A stretch of 64,000 nt of DNA from Tenrec ecaudatus (GCF_050624435.1 NC_134546.1:40317501-40381500); one strand, 5' to 3'. Shown: positions 42,637 to 54,748, counted from the first letter of the stretch. A program made the numbers and translations. Notes: generated by a model not told the origin, from the sequence alone.

Positions 42637-42809
42637 ACCCAAACCAAACTCACTGCTCATGGAATCCATTCCAACTCATAGTGATCTGTAGGACAGGGCG
42701 AACTGCCCCCCCTAAAGTTTTTTGAGACCAGCTGGTGGTTTTGAACTGAGACTGTTGTGGTTAGTAGCCTAACACATAACCACTAACCCATTATGCCACC
42801 AGGGTTCTT
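42637..42809 (-). repeat. AfroSINE type 1, antisense
   Basis: ccaaaccaaactcactgctc, agctggtggttttgaactga, taacccattatgccaccagg. Immediately followed by the unassigned repeat at 42810. Confidence 0.83.
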
Positions 42810-42935
42810 TCCATTAAACAACATTTTAAGCTTTTGCGTAACAATTTGCTAAGGTACTGGCTGAATTTGAAGAAATAGCACATCCTCCAGGAAAGCCACC
42901 ATAAAGACAAATGTAAAGAAGATCTTGCCATGTTA
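42810..42935. repeat. Unassigned repeat of about 125 bp, copy 1
   Basis: Landmarks aacattttaagcttttgcgt, aacaatttgctaaggtactg, tgaatttgaagaaatagcac and gtaaagaagatctt align along their length with 50161-50281. Both lie directly next to an antisense AfroSINE head. Confidence 0.65.
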
Positions 42936-43150
42936 TGTATTGTTTTGAACAAAATGGTAAGTGGTTTACAAATTGGTGTATCTGCTAGAAATTTTGATTT
43001 ACACATTTACAAAGACATGACTATACTGATCTTTAATTTTTATAGGATTACTAGCATAACTACGGTAGTTAACACAAAATTTATCCGAAATAGATGTTTT
43101 TATTCATTAAATGTTAAAAGAAAAATCAAGTGCTAATGATACTTCGTTAA

Positions 43151-43710
<560 letters not shown>

Positions 43711-44163
43711 AAAAATAATAAATAGTATATTAAATAAGCGCCTACATCTAACAAATTGTTACATTTAAGTATAGATTTCTATCCAGAAAGCCTACTTGGG
43801 TTGGATAAATCACTAATTGAAATTCACTGTGCCAATGACATGCATAGGAATTAGTTAGCTATCTGCCCCACAGGTGATAAAAGTAAAAGAAAAAAACTCA
43901 ATACTTAATTCTGCTTTTCAGATTCACAAATGAATACATAGGTATGGTTTTACTGATCATGTACTATTTGCTTTATAGGATAAGATTTTCTTCATTTAGT
44001 TTTGCTAATATTTTGAAGTAAAATACCAACTTAACTCTCAATCTGACTGTTCATTTTTATGTACAAACAATACACCTGGATATTCTTTAAGCTATTCAAA
44101 GTAAAATGTCCTAAATTGAAAATGACTTTATTTTATTAACACAGTACATCACTGTATACACTC

Positions 44164-44222
44164 ATACTCTGTCCTACAGGGTAGGTCTCTACTATCAAAA
44201 CAGACTTTACAGCAGTGGGCTT
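44164..44222 (+). repeat. AfroSINE tail fragment
   Basis: actctgtcctacagggtagg then acagactttacagcagtggg. Confidence 0.55.
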
Positions 44223-44533
44223 CATGTGGTTGGACTACAGGTTTTCAGATAAGCAGATGAATGTCTGTTAACATAACCTACACTTCTCAGCCTTGCTTAT
44301 TCTAAACTGTCCACCTCACTATGTGTTGGACAAAGGTATATAACAAAACAAGTGTCCTACATGACTTCTGGGACTATTTTAAAGGAAAGAAAGAGGGCTC
44401 CGATTCATCCTTTCTCCTACCTGCTACACTGAATTTTGGGATATGAACAGATACTTGGATCCAAAGATAAAAGTCACATATTTAAAGACAGTGGAACACT
44501 AAAACCGGAGCCATGGTTTAAAACTGAAGCCCA

Positions 44534-44800
44534 TAAGTGGAGAGCAAATGCCTTGAGAATGATTGGGGCTGGGAATGTATGGATGTGCTTTATACAATTG
44601 ATGTATGTATATGTATGGATTGTGGTAAGAGTTGTATGAGTCCCTAATAAAATGTAAAAGAAGAAAAGAGAAAAAAATGATTAGGGCAAAGACTGCACAG
44701 ATGTGCTTTATACAATTGATGTATGTATATATATGAACTGTGAAAAGAATTGTATGAGCCCCAATAAATTGTTAAAATTAAAAAAAAAACAAAAAAAAAA
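44534..44800 (+). mobile_element. Retroposon (A/B family) tail insertion with dimeric 3' end
   Basis: A perfect 13-bp duplication AAACTGAAGCCCA at 44521-44533 and 44801-44813 brackets two tandem copies of the 3' end. The second motif ATGTGCTTTATACAATTGAT starts 118 bp after the first (44583 and 44701). Unit 1 ends tccctaataaaatgtaaaag; unit 2 ends gccccaataaattgttaaa plus poly(A). Confidence 0.88.
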
Positions 44801-44989
44801 AAACTGAAGCCCAGGTGATGATGTAGTTTTCATACCAACTTTCAATTCTTGCCCCTGTTATTTCTATCACAACAGAAAAGTACATGTCTAACTTTCTGAA
44901 CAATTGTTGTTTGGGGCTTCCTGTCAATTCTGGCAAATGTAGTTTTAATTAATAATCATACAATATAAAAAATTCTCTAAAAGAATGGT

Positions 44990-45225
44990 GAGTGTGATGG
45001 TGGGGCAGAAGGAAGGTAAAAGGAAGCAGAGGAAAGATGTAGGAAGCAAAGCTATGGATAAACATTAGGTGTGTATATATGTAAATACATTAATCCATAA
45101 AAAATACAGATACTGGCCTATGTACATATATATTTATATTGAAATACACTGAGGTCATGGACGGATACAATTGATGTGTGGATTATTATAAAAGCTTTAA
45201 GAGCCCCCAATAAAATGATCTTTTA
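44990..45225 (+). mobile_element. Retroposon (A/B family) copy with internal deletion
   Basis: Aligns with retroposon B at 23560-23665 (ggaagcagaggaaag, tactggcctatgtacata, aaatacactgagg), then jumps about 770 bp to the 3' tail (tacaattgatgtgtgg, cccccaataaaatgatct). Confidence 0.75.
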
Positions 45226-45311
45226 ATTTAAAAATCCCCAAACATTCTCTATAAATATGTGAAAATCATAAATTATTTTGAGATATCAATAGAAGTAGCA
45301 TAGATTATGTT

Positions 45312-45432
45312 AGTTAACAGATTTTGTTCAAATCCCAGACAGGTACTTCATATATATGATCTTGGGAGATTTCTTGGCATCAGTTAGCCTCAAGCTGTTG
45401 TGAGGATTAAATATAATGGAGATGAGGAAATG
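45312..45432 (+). mobile_element. MIR SINE fragment
   Basis: ttcaaatcccagacaggtac, tgatcttgggagatttcttg and gttgtgaggattaaatataa. Confidence 0.65.
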
Positions 45433-45930
45433 AAGGGAGAATATATATTGCAAAGAGAGCTAAGAAAAACATGAACTGAGAAAGAAATCAAAATGATATT
45501 TTAAACTTAAAAATAATACATAAATTGCATAATTCAAAGGTTTTCTAGTTCATCTTATGTGACACATAATGACATCTATACAATGACAGTGTTGCATTAA
45601 GCCACTAGTGGATCTTGAAGCTTTAAAATTACATCACAAAATTTATGTGTTATATCACAGCATCTATAACATAGCACCTTTGCTAGAAACTTCCAGTTCA
45701 ACACTGTTCTGAGGGAAAAAATGCACACGTACACACACACTTCTTTGATAACATGAAAGATTCTCTATTATAAACATTACTCTAGAATTAATAGTGTTTC
45801 TATGTGAAATACATAACATTTTTGTCTCAATTAACACTGGATTCAAAATAAACTTAACACCAAGACATATGTATGCTCATCACAACTTTAAAACTCTGCT
45901 AAAGAGTCTATTCTCAAAACAAAAACTAAA

Positions 45931-46109
45931 AAACAAACTCACTGTCACTGAGGTGATGCCAACTCACAGCGACCCTAGAGTAGGATAGAGTTGTCCCTTT
46001 GAGTTTCCAAGCCTGTAACTGTTTACTGGAATAAAAAGCTGATGGTTTCAAACTACCGACCTTGTAGATCATAGCCTAATGTAGAACCACTGCACCACCA
46101 GGGCTCCTG
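45931..46109 (-). repeat. AfroSINE type 1, antisense
   Basis: tgccaactcacagcgaccct, gagtttccaagcctgtaact, actgcaccaccagggctcct. Confidence 0.87.
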
Positions 46110-46196
46110 TAGATACTATGCTACAATATTTAATTAACTGAACAAGGAAACAGGTTTCTTTCCCCCTTTACTAAGAAATAAAAATTGTTTTATATG

Positions 46197-46233
46197 AGCG
46201 TGCGTGCGCGCGCGCGCACACACACACACACAC
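46197..46233. repeat. (GC)n-(CA)n alternating purine-pyrimidine tract
   Basis: gagcgtgcgtgcgcgcgcgc, then (CA)n; almost strictly alternating over 36 nt. Confidence 0.9.
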
Positions 46234-46235
46234 TT

Positions 46236-46323
46236 TGAGGAACCTTCAAAGAGTTCATGGAAAAATAAAAATTTAATTAAAACACAATGGAATTTTCCAT
46301 GAGCTTTTTAAAACTCCCTTGTA
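46236..46323. mobile_element. Hsmar2-like palindromic MITE (near complete)
   Basis: gaggaaccttcaaagagttc on the left and ccatgagctttttaaaactcc on the right, around aatttaattaaaacac. It lies directly beside the (GC)n/(CA)n tract. Confidence 0.68.
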
Positions 46324-46879
46324 TAGGCAATATTTGGATTTCAAGTTTTTACTACAAACTGTAACTTCCATACATTTCACATTCTTACCCCTAAACAATA
46401 ACTGACAAGTGCTGAGTTTTTATGGCAGAGATCCTGCCAGCCATTAAGTCCATTTAAACAGTATCAGTTTCTGTACTAGGGTAGTTATTTAATTGTTTAT
46501 TATTTTACAGTAAGGGAACTTAAAGGTTTGCATATAAAAAAATGAAAATGTCCAAGAGATTGTAATACAGAGATAGAAAGGAGATTGAGAGCTTATACCA
46601 TCAATAATTGACTCCTCAATGAAGATGCTGAGTACTTTGTTCTCCTTTAATTTGTTCAACAGGCTATAGCTACAGGTTGTCTAGTATTAAAATAACTGCA
46701 TTTCTAGGACTATTTTGACTGTCATGTACTTCATTAATATGTTAGATTTAACTTGCTAATTTTTTGTATACATGTTCTTAAAAGTTCACATCTAACTTTT
46801 TCCTTGCACGGTCTTGGTTGCTTTGGATAGCAAGTACGTTTGCGGTTTTCACTAACATTTACAGTATAGCTGCTCTACA

Positions 46880-47045
46880 ATCCTCAATTTTGACTCATTC
46901 TGACTCCAAGTGTGTCAGAAGAGAACTGGATGATTTCTTATGACATAGGGCCTTTCTCCCAAAACCCATCTACATGGACTCAAACATCCAATCTTTTGGT
47001 TAGAAGCTCAGAGGGTTAATTTTTCACCACCCAAAGGGACGGAAT
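46880..47045 (-). repeat. AfroSINE type 2, antisense, diverged
   Basis: ctcattctgactccaagtgt, gacatagggcctttctccca, ccaatcttttggttagaagc. Confidence 0.65.
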
Positions 47046-47239
47046 TCACAGCTTTGTAAATTCTTGTAAGTTCAAGGCTCTTCCTTTACTCTTCCCTGGA
47101 ACTATACAACTCTTTGGGCTTGGTACCTTCTGGGTAGGGCTGGCAGCACAGGGGACTGTATTGTTTCCCATTTAGCATTTATTGCTAACTAACCCATCCT
47201 TGATTTCTGTTTTCTGTTTCTTGAGTTAATTTTGGTTAA

Positions 47240-47475
47240 TTATAAATGTTGCTTAAGTCATCTGATTCAAATGTATTGGCATACAGTTTTCATGGAATTA
47301 TTTTCTAACTCAATTTCTATGTTTTCTGTGGCTATATTCCTTTTTGTCTTAATATTACTTATTTCTGTCTTTTTACTTAGTCTTATTACAAGGTAGTTTA
47401 TTGGTCCCACTGGTCATTTATTAATTTCTGCCTCACACTTGCTTTTATTCCTTCATTTTCCCTTTGGTTTTATTT
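47240..47475 (-). mobile_element. Possible L1 ORF2 fragment, antisense
   Basis: T-rich phrases such as tttattaatttctgcctcac resemble antisense L1 ORF2. Weak evidence. Confidence 0.4.
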
Positions 47476-47626
47476 TATTGTCTGAATGGGCTTTGGTGGA
47501 AGGCCCAAGTATTTTACTTTTTATCTTTACTAAGTTAGTATTTTTAAGCCAATAAATGCCTACCAGGTTGGCCACCACTCAGAAATCCTAACAGTATTTC
47601 TATGAGATGTAAATATTTTGTTATTT

Positions 47627-48660
47627 AAAATTTTTTCCCAACCATCTTATTGACACATATTTTACATATTATACAATTCAATAATTCAGTCATCCATTCA
47701 TATCAAGGAGAAATGTACAATCCTTACCACATCAATTTCAGAGCATCCTCCCCATGATTACATCACCTTTCAAATGAGTTATGCAATCACAATCCATTCT
47801 AGCTCTCCCTTGACCCTCCATTATTTAGTCCCGAAGTCACCTTTTCCTCCTTACCACCCACCTACCACCCTTGTATAAGGAACACAAGGATTCCCTATAT
47901 CCTCTTGTATCAGTTATGATCATAATTCATCCACTCTTCCTGTACTTCACAGCTGGGGGACCCACCAGAAAACAATATAAAACAAAATCACACTAAGGTG
48001 ATAAGAATAAAATCCTAATAGTACAAAAATACAAATAATGCATAAGAAGGACAAGACCCCCAAGCCAACATTCAAAAAGCCAGGGAACAAATCTGTCACG
48101 GACTCAGTAAGAGATACTTGTGCCCAGAACAAATTCAGGTCACGTTTACAGGGTGGTCAACTGACCAAGTGTTGAATCTGATACAGCATAATCAGGATTA
48201 CAATGGTCTCTGCCTGATAGTAAGCTGATCAAGACTCTTGCCTGTGTCTAGAACAGACCTGCCAGCAGTCCTGTCTGACTAGACCCTCTGCAGGTGGGTT
48301 TTGGACTCCCACCATGCCCTGAAGCCCTCCACAAACTGGGAGTTCATAATTTTAACTCTGATGCTTTTCTCTTCACCATATTCATATTTTATAATTGCTA
48401 TCTTTGGATCACACAAGTTGGTGTGCTTCTTCCATGTGGACTTAGTTGACTTCTCACTTCGATGGCATTTAAGAACCCAAACATTATTCCAACTGATAGC
48501 CAGCACCATCAGCTTTCTTCACACTTTGCTGTAGCACCCATATCTTCAGTGATCATTCCAGGAAGGTGAGTATCGAGCAGGGCACCATGATGTAAGAACT
48601 GATTATTCTTAAGTTGGAACTAAGGTTTAGTGCGAGCCCAAAACCCATTCCTGGGTTTAT
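47627..48660 (-). mobile_element. Old relative of retroposon A/B family (probable L1 3' UTR)
   Basis: The antisense block ggtgtgcttcttccatgtgg with cagctttcttcacactttgc is the reverse of the conserved block in A (21600-21720). The end cttattgacacatattttac is tail-like. It is much more diverged. Confidence 0.6.
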
Positions 48661-48668
48661 GTTTTGTT

Positions 48669-49000
48669 TTGTTTTTAATATGCTGTAACTTAGAAATTAA
48701 TACATGTCATATCATTCCATACTTCAATTGTTCCACAGTTCAATCATGTCAAACATAATTGTATAACTGCTTCCATATTCTGACTCCAAACATAACTTTC
48801 CTTCCTGGACTTCTTGACATTATTTCCCTTTTATCTTCCCCCACCCCTCTTTATTCCCCTTCCCCCAAACCCTTGTTACATTTGTTGTCTCTATAGGCTC
48901 AATGTCTCTGGGTTTCATTTACCAAGAAACAAAGAAACAACACAGCTTCAAGAGGGTGAGCCCCAATGACAACGTACCTGAGGCAAACCCTAATATCAAA
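48669..49000 (-). mobile_element. L1-like 3' UTR, third family, copy 2
   Basis: The reverse complement aligns with 62750-62990: ccacagttcaatcatgtcaa, aattgtataactgcttcca, acttcttgacatta and cttcccccaaacccttgtt all have partners there. Confidence 0.55.
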
Positions 49001-49787
49001 AAACGTAAGCAGAATATAACACAGTGGCTCTATCAGAGGATTTCCAAAATAATACATATCTTGATACAGCATACTGGGCATTATGTAGGAAGATCTTGTT
49101 TGTTTGCCAGCCAACAATACAATGCTCTTGGTACAGCTTTTTTTCTACTTCTTCAGACACCATTTATTTTCCGGCTTAAGTCCTCAGAATATTTTATTTT
49201 GACTGATTTTTCTCTTCATATTTCATTCTCATCTTGTTTTTATATTATGCTTCTGATTTCTCATTTAATTAAATTAAGGTCAAATAATAATGTCTAAAGA
49301 ACAATGATTCCAAGAACTCTAATAAAACATCCACTGTGACTTAACACAAGCTTATCTTCTGAAGCAGTTTTATGTATGCCTGAAAATAACATAGATGACC
49401 TGTATGTGAGTTGGTATACAATGAATTCTAGTTCCTTTAAAATCAATCAATTGTGCTGTTCACGTTCTGTATCATGACACATTCTGTAAAGTAACTATAA
49501 TTGTAGATCTATAAAAAACAGAATTTTGGAAAATATCTTAAACAATATTGTGCTCATGTGGAGGCTGTACATAGACTGAGAGGCAGTTGTTCTAACAGAA
49601 CAATGAGATACTGCATGCTTTAACAGCTGGAAAGGGCTATAAAGAGTATGGCATCAGGACTGAAGAAACAGTAACAACCTGCAATATACAGATGACACAA
49701 CCGTACTTGCTAAAATGTAAAGGGGGCTTAAAGCACTTACTGGGGAAGATAAAAACTACAGTCTTCAGTATGGATTGCAATTTAACA

Positions 49788-49845
49788 TAAAACCAAACTC
49801 ACTGCCATGCAGTCGATCTACATGACAGGGAAGAACCCCCCCACC

Positions 49846-49893
<48 letters not shown>

Positions 49894-49984
49894 TTTCCAG
49901 GACTAACTCGTTTTGGGAATAGAAACACACACACACACACACACACACACGGTTTCTAGGAATCTTAACTCGTTTTAGGAATAG

Positions 49985-50026
<42 letters not shown>

Positions 50027-50160
50027 TTTCTAGGATTCAACTTGTTTTGGGAATAGAAAACCTCATCTTGCTTCTATGGAGCAGATGGTGGTTTTGAACT
50101 GCTAAGCTTGCTAGTATTTAGTAGCCCAAAGCATAACCCATTAAGCCACCAAGGCTCCTT
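49788..50160 (-). repeat. AfroSINE type 1, antisense, expanded by CA arrays
   Basis: It starts aaaccaaactcactgccatg and ends cattaagccaccaaggctcc. The middle holds three (CA)n arrays (49848-49891, 49925-49950, 49987-50024). They are separated by near-identical 35-bp SINE units (ggtttctaggaatcttaact-type) at 49891, 49951 and 50025. Confidence 0.88.
49848..50024. repeat. Three (CA)n microsatellites in a tandem array
   Basis: Arrays of 44, 26 and 38 nt with the same AfroSINE-derived spacer between them, each ending gaatagaaa before the next CA run. Confidence 0.95.
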
Positions 50161-50281
50161 GTTCCCATTTGACCTAACATTTTAGGTTGTTGTACAACAA
50201 TCTGCTAAGGTGCTGGATGCATTTGAGGAAATACAGACTCCTCCATGAGAACCCTAAGTATTAAACTAAAGAAGATTGTAA
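50161..50281. repeat. Unassigned repeat of about 125 bp, copy 2
   Basis: Landmarks aacattttaggttgttgtac, aacaatctgctaaggtgctg, atttgaggaaatacagactc and actaaagaagattgta are homologous to 42810-42935. Confidence 0.65.
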
Positions 50282-50340
50282 TGGGAGTAGAAAGCCTCAT
50301 GTTTCTCTCACTAGAGCTGGTAGTTTTGAACTGCTGAGTC
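50282..50340 (-). repeat. AfroSINE fragment, antisense
   Basis: gggagtagaaagcctcatgt, ggtagttttgaactgctgag. Confidence 0.65.
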
Positions 50341-51232
50341 AGCAAATCTCCTGACTCAACATAAAGGAAACAAAATTCACACTATACAAATAAGCAACAT
50401 TCCGATAAACCAAGAAAATAATTCCCAGGTATTTATTTGGATCCATAATCAATGTCCACGGAAGCAGCCCCTCAAGGCAACAATGTATTGCATTGAGTAA
50501 ATTAGCTGTCAAAGACCTCTTCAAATGTCACAAAAGAAAGAATCACAAGGACTAAGCTGAAAAGACCCCAAAGCATGGTATTTTCAAATATAACATCATG
50601 GGAAGGCAAAAATTAAGGACTTCAGTACCATTTGAACTAGGTGTTGGTGAGAAATATGGAATATATGGATATTCAATATTGGTATATTCAGAAGAATGTC
50701 AGAAGAGTGGGGAGGAAATCTGAGTTGGAAGTAGTCAGAAAGCTTCTTAAAGGACAGGCTGGTGAAACTTCATTTCACATATTTTGAACTTAATATCAGG
50801 AGACACTAGCCCCGGGAAAGGACGTCACACTTGGACAGTGAAAAGAAGACCCTCAAAGAGATGGACTGACACAGTGGTTACAATAAAGGATGCAAAATAG
50901 CAATGGCCACAAGGATGGTGCGGGACTGGGTAATGTTCTTGTTGTATACTGGTAATTATGGGTGGTACCTGACTCTACAACACCTAAGAATATAGTTCTT
51001 CATTTACTTCGGAACTGTCCTACTGTAATCTACTTTTACCCTTGATTGATAGTGTGCCCAGGATATGAATTTTAAGGTAGAAACATCTTTCTCAGAAATT
51101 TCAAGATACTGCTGAAGCACTGTTAGATATTTTAATGCTAGATATTCTAATATCAGATCACTGGTTTGTGACTTTCTAATCCCCTCTCCTGGGAAGTTTT
51201 TAGGTTTTTGCTCTTTATCCCACAAAATAAAA

Positions 51233-51282
51233 AAACGAATTCACTACCGGAGTCAATTCTGACCCACAGCAACCCTATTTAA
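51233..51282 (-). repeat. AfroSINE tail fragment, antisense
   Basis: cgaattcactaccggagtca then attctgacccacagcaaccc. Confidence 0.6.
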
Positions 51283-51548
51283 CCACATGCCACAATGAGT
51301 CTTTTATCATCACTATCATAAATACTTAGTGAACGTTTTCCATTTGCAAACTCATGTCATTTGTTTTTAAGAATTTACCTTTTAGTATTTGCTTGGATTT
51401 TTCTCTTTCCTTTCTGGGACTTGTATTTGAGAGCTGACTCTCTTTAGACTTATGATTCTCTATTTTTAAAACGTCTATGTATATTTTGGGTCTCTGATTC
51501 TAGTTTCTAAGGGATTTCTTCAGTTTTATCATCTGTTAATTTTACTTA

Positions 51549-51663
51549 CCATATATACTCGTGTATAAGCCGATCCGAGTATGAACGGAGGCACCTAACT
51601 TTACCACAAAAACTGCATTAAAAATGTGCTGAAAAAACTTGGCTTATACATGAGTATATGCAA
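51549..51663. mobile_element. Palindromic DNA transposon (MITE), same family, copy 2 (115 bp)
   Basis: Left end CCATATATACTCGTGTATAA followed by gccga; the right end reads aagc/ggcttata...gagtatatgcaa, its inverted partner. Flanked by TA. It shares the motif aaaatgtgc-gaaaaa with copy 1, but has a single left and a single right half. Confidence 0.75.
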
Positions 51664-52686
51664 TATATATTTTAAATCTTGCTTTTTTATTACCCTCCAT
51701 ATACAAAGGCAACTATTTTAAAATGTTTAATGTCAATTTGTTTGTTACTGCAAAGTATGCATTAGTTTACTTATATGAACTTTTAGTTTGTTATTGCTAT
51801 ATCATTATTTCTTACATTTTTCACGATGTAGTACATATAAAGCTACTCCGTATATAGCTACTATGTACACAGCTATGTAGTTGCTTCTGGCTGTCCCATA
51901 CACATCTCCAAATTTTACCTGTCTATACTCAAATTGGAAGAAGCGCTGTTGGCCTAGTGGGTGTTATGCACCAGGCTGCAAACAAGCCGAGGTTAGCGTT
52001 TTGGTTAGGGGTTTTAATGACTGCACAACCAGGACTCCTCAATAGAATGAGAGCGTTACTCAAAAACTTGCCTAATATTTAAGGATTCATAAATCTTGCT
52101 CACACACCCCACCCCCTTGCTAAATTGTATCCATTTGTTTTTGTTCAGAATATACTCAAAAGCAAAACATACCAATAACAGTTTCTACACGTACAATTTA
52201 GTGATTCTTTGGTTTGTATACCTTTTTTATCCTTTTATGACTAGTTCCTTTCCTACTAACAAATTCACTGCTTAAATTACCTATCTAACATTTCATGTTG
52301 CTGTTGCCAATCTGATCCCACTTAGGTAGTTCTTAAGAATTTCTCATTTGTCCTTTTAAGTTGCTGTTGTCAATTTGAAGACTTTGACGTGAATCATAAG
52401 TTATTTGCTTCAAAGATGATTCAGGGTAGTTTTCATCCAAGATGTTTATAATACAGTAAATAGGTTTAGGGCTCAGTTTTAGTTCAAGATTTAAAGATTT
52501 TCTTATGATACTCTATAGTCTTAAAGTCTTCAGAAATCCTACATTCTATGGATGTTATGTCTGTTCTGCATTTCCCCCCCTTCTGACCAGGAGTAATCCA
52601 CTGAATCCCTACAAAGGAAGTAGTTCTTCACTGAGACAACTTGAACACATTTATTTCCTCCACATAATTTCTTCTATCTCTGACCC
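51664..52686. other. Intron 1 stretch, largely unassigned
   Basis: Only the short AfroSINE head pieces at 51944-52045 are recognisable. Confidence 0.5.
51944..52045 (+). repeat. AfroSINE head fragments, possibly facing each other
   Basis: ggaagcgctgttggcctagt on the plus strand, then gactgcacaaccaggactcc, which reads as a head in the opposite direction. Confidence 0.5.
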
Positions 52687-52889
52687 AAGGAGCCCTAGAG
52701 CACAGTGGTTAAGCACTTGGTTGCTAAGCCAAGGTTGGTGGTAGTTTAAACTACCAGCTTACTCTATGGGGAAAAGATGTGGCAGTCAGCTTCTGTAAAA
52801 GATGCATATCCTTGGAACCCCTATGGGGCAGTTTTACTCTATCATATAGGTTCGCTATGAGTTGGAATCAACTGGACAGCAATGAGTTT
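52687..52889 (+). repeat. AfroSINE type 1
   Basis: aggagccctagagcacagtg, ttaagcacttggttgctaag, ttggaatcaactggacagca. Confidence 0.88.
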
Positions 52890-53049
52890 ATTCCTGACTC
52901 TTTTACCTTTGATATTCACAGCTAATAGAGATCAGCTAATAGAGTACCTTGGATGGCCACTCAATCTTTAAGCCCCAGACACTAAACAGTACACTAGAAC
53001 TATTAAACTGAGTTTTAGACCAAGTGACTGAAATAATTTGTAACTCCCT

Positions 53050-53420
53050 TTGAATGAACAGGAATTTGGGGGGCAAGGTCATAAAAAGCACTAGGGTTTT
53101 CTGCTTGTTCTCCCTCTCCTGTCAGTTTTGGAGGAAGCCAGATGCCATGTCCTAAGGAACAGCCTCACTGATACACTGAAGCAGTCCTGTAGCTTGATTC
53201 ATGCAGAACTATGGCTATCTTCCAACCAACAGTCAGGAACTGAGGCCTCCTCCAACAGCAACGTGAGTGAGCAATCTAAGATCTTCTAGCTCTAGTCATC
53301 AGATGCCTCAAGTCCTAACAGCTGGAACAAACCCTCATGATATAAACTAGAACCACTAAGCGAAATTTCTCCTAGATTCTTGATACTTAGCATCTGGAGA
53401 TATTAAATGTCTGTTGTCTA
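53050..53420 (+). mobile_element. LTR-like fragment, family uncertain
   Basis: gttttggaggaagccagatg, ccatgtcctaagg, ggaactgaggcctcctccaa and acgtgagtgagcaatct recall a common mammalian LTR/MaLR-type repeat. I cannot fix the family or the ends. Confidence 0.45.
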
Positions 53421-54618
53421 AAATGCTAAACTTAGAGGTATGTAATTGGTTAAGCAAAAATAGATAACGAAGGCATCTAGTTTTCTAACTCCCCTGCTCC
53501 AGGTAATAGATATAAAGTGCTATCTCATTATAGCTTACATTTTCCTGACAACTGATTCTGAGTATCACTTCACAGACATATTAGTTTTGGAATTTCTCCT
53601 TCCATAAACTAATTATTTTGAGCCTTTACAATGGTTTTATATTGATGTTGCTATTCTTTTCTTTTTAATTTTCCAGGCATTCTTTGAACTTTCTAGATGC
53701 AATATCCCTTGTTTTTACATTTTTCAAATATTATCTCCCTCTTGTCAATGCATACAATGCCTTGACTCTGAAATAAACAAATTCATCTCATTTTTTAAAG
53801 TATGCATTTTTGAAATTTTATAACCTCCTGTATTACAAAGGTATCTGCCAATATTTCTATTATTTTATACTTCTACCACATTATATGTTTACTCAAGTTC
53901 TTATTTCTAACCTATAGTTCTGATTTCAGAAGTTCAATAATTTCTTTAGTTCTGAAACTGTTTCCTTTAAGTTTCCTTCTTCTTCTTCTTCTTCCAGTTG
54001 CCTGTTTCCACCTTTCTGCTTTGAGGCCCGCCTTTCATATCTTTAGGTTGCTGCAATTGGATGGTTAATTTCTGGCTGTCCACTTATATATTAGAAAAAG
54101 ACACTAAGTACCGCTTATTAATTTTGTATGAGGTTATGACTGATGGGCTTCTTCAGAGAGAAACTGTTTTCTAAGTGTAGATTGTGAATCATTGAGGATG
54201 TCCAAGTCTTCCAGGGTTCTGTAAGGTCAAACTATTTTCATAATTAATACCAATAAAAACAAAATTAATATTAATATATTACATGCACTTTCCATTCTCA
54301 TTTTCTCATTAAGTGCAGAGTGAAGTTGCCCAGAGTCTATATGATATATAGGACACTATAACAGATCAAACATTTAAGTAGATATTAAAACCCAACTGAT
54401 TTATATTAAGCTTCAGATTAGATTCACAAAAACTTAAACCAATACCACCCCTAAATTTATTTTTGCTATAGTGTAAAATACAGTAAATAGTGAGCTATAG
54501 CTCACATAAACAAAAGCTCTTGGGATGTCCTCGGTAATTTTTAAGTTATTAAGAATGTTATTTGAAAAGGACTATTGCAAAAAGCATTGTTGTAGGTGTG
54601 ACCTAACATATCAACCAT
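53421..54618. other. Intron 1 stretch, unassigned
   Basis: AT-rich with a CTT microsatellite; no gene or repeat identified. Confidence 0.5.
53975..53996. repeat. (CTT)n microsatellite
   Basis: cttcttcttcttcttcttcc, about six units within a pyrimidine-rich stretch. Confidence 0.85.
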
Positions 54619-54748
54619 AACAGAGTACCAACTGCCCCACAGGGGTTTCTAGGTTTTAATCTTTATGAGAGCAGATCATCAAGTTTTTCTGGGAGCCACT
54701 GGGTTAAGTTGGAACTGTGAATCCTTTGATTAATAGCCAAGTGCTAAT
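54619..54748 (-). repeat. AfroSINE fragment, antisense
   Basis: aactgccccacaggggtttc, tttgattaatagccaagtgc. Confidence 0.62.

Larger units (their letters stand above)
49555..50990 (+). mobile_element. RTE LINE interrupted by AfroSINE-containing insert
   Basis: 49555-49787 carries reverse-transcriptase sequence including the catalytic box (codons for QYTDDTTVLA, usual form YADDTTLLA). The ORF resumes around 50438 (gatccataatcaatgtccac, ggaagcagc) and reaches the RTE 3' end near 50990. The interruption (49788 to about 50437) contains two AfroSINE pieces and an unassigned repeat. It is inactive. Confidence 0.78.

Noticed and set aside
48902..49297. 131-codon plus-strand open frame
   Set aside because: Starts inside an antisense L1-like 3' UTR; no recognisable domain.
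49799..50020. Open frame with long Val-Cys repeats
   Set aside because: Translation of the (CA)n arrays; not a protein.
49848..50024. Regularly spaced repeat units that superficially recall a CRISPR array
   Set aside because: The repeats are CA dinucleotides and the spacers are identical SINE segments; eukaryotic context.
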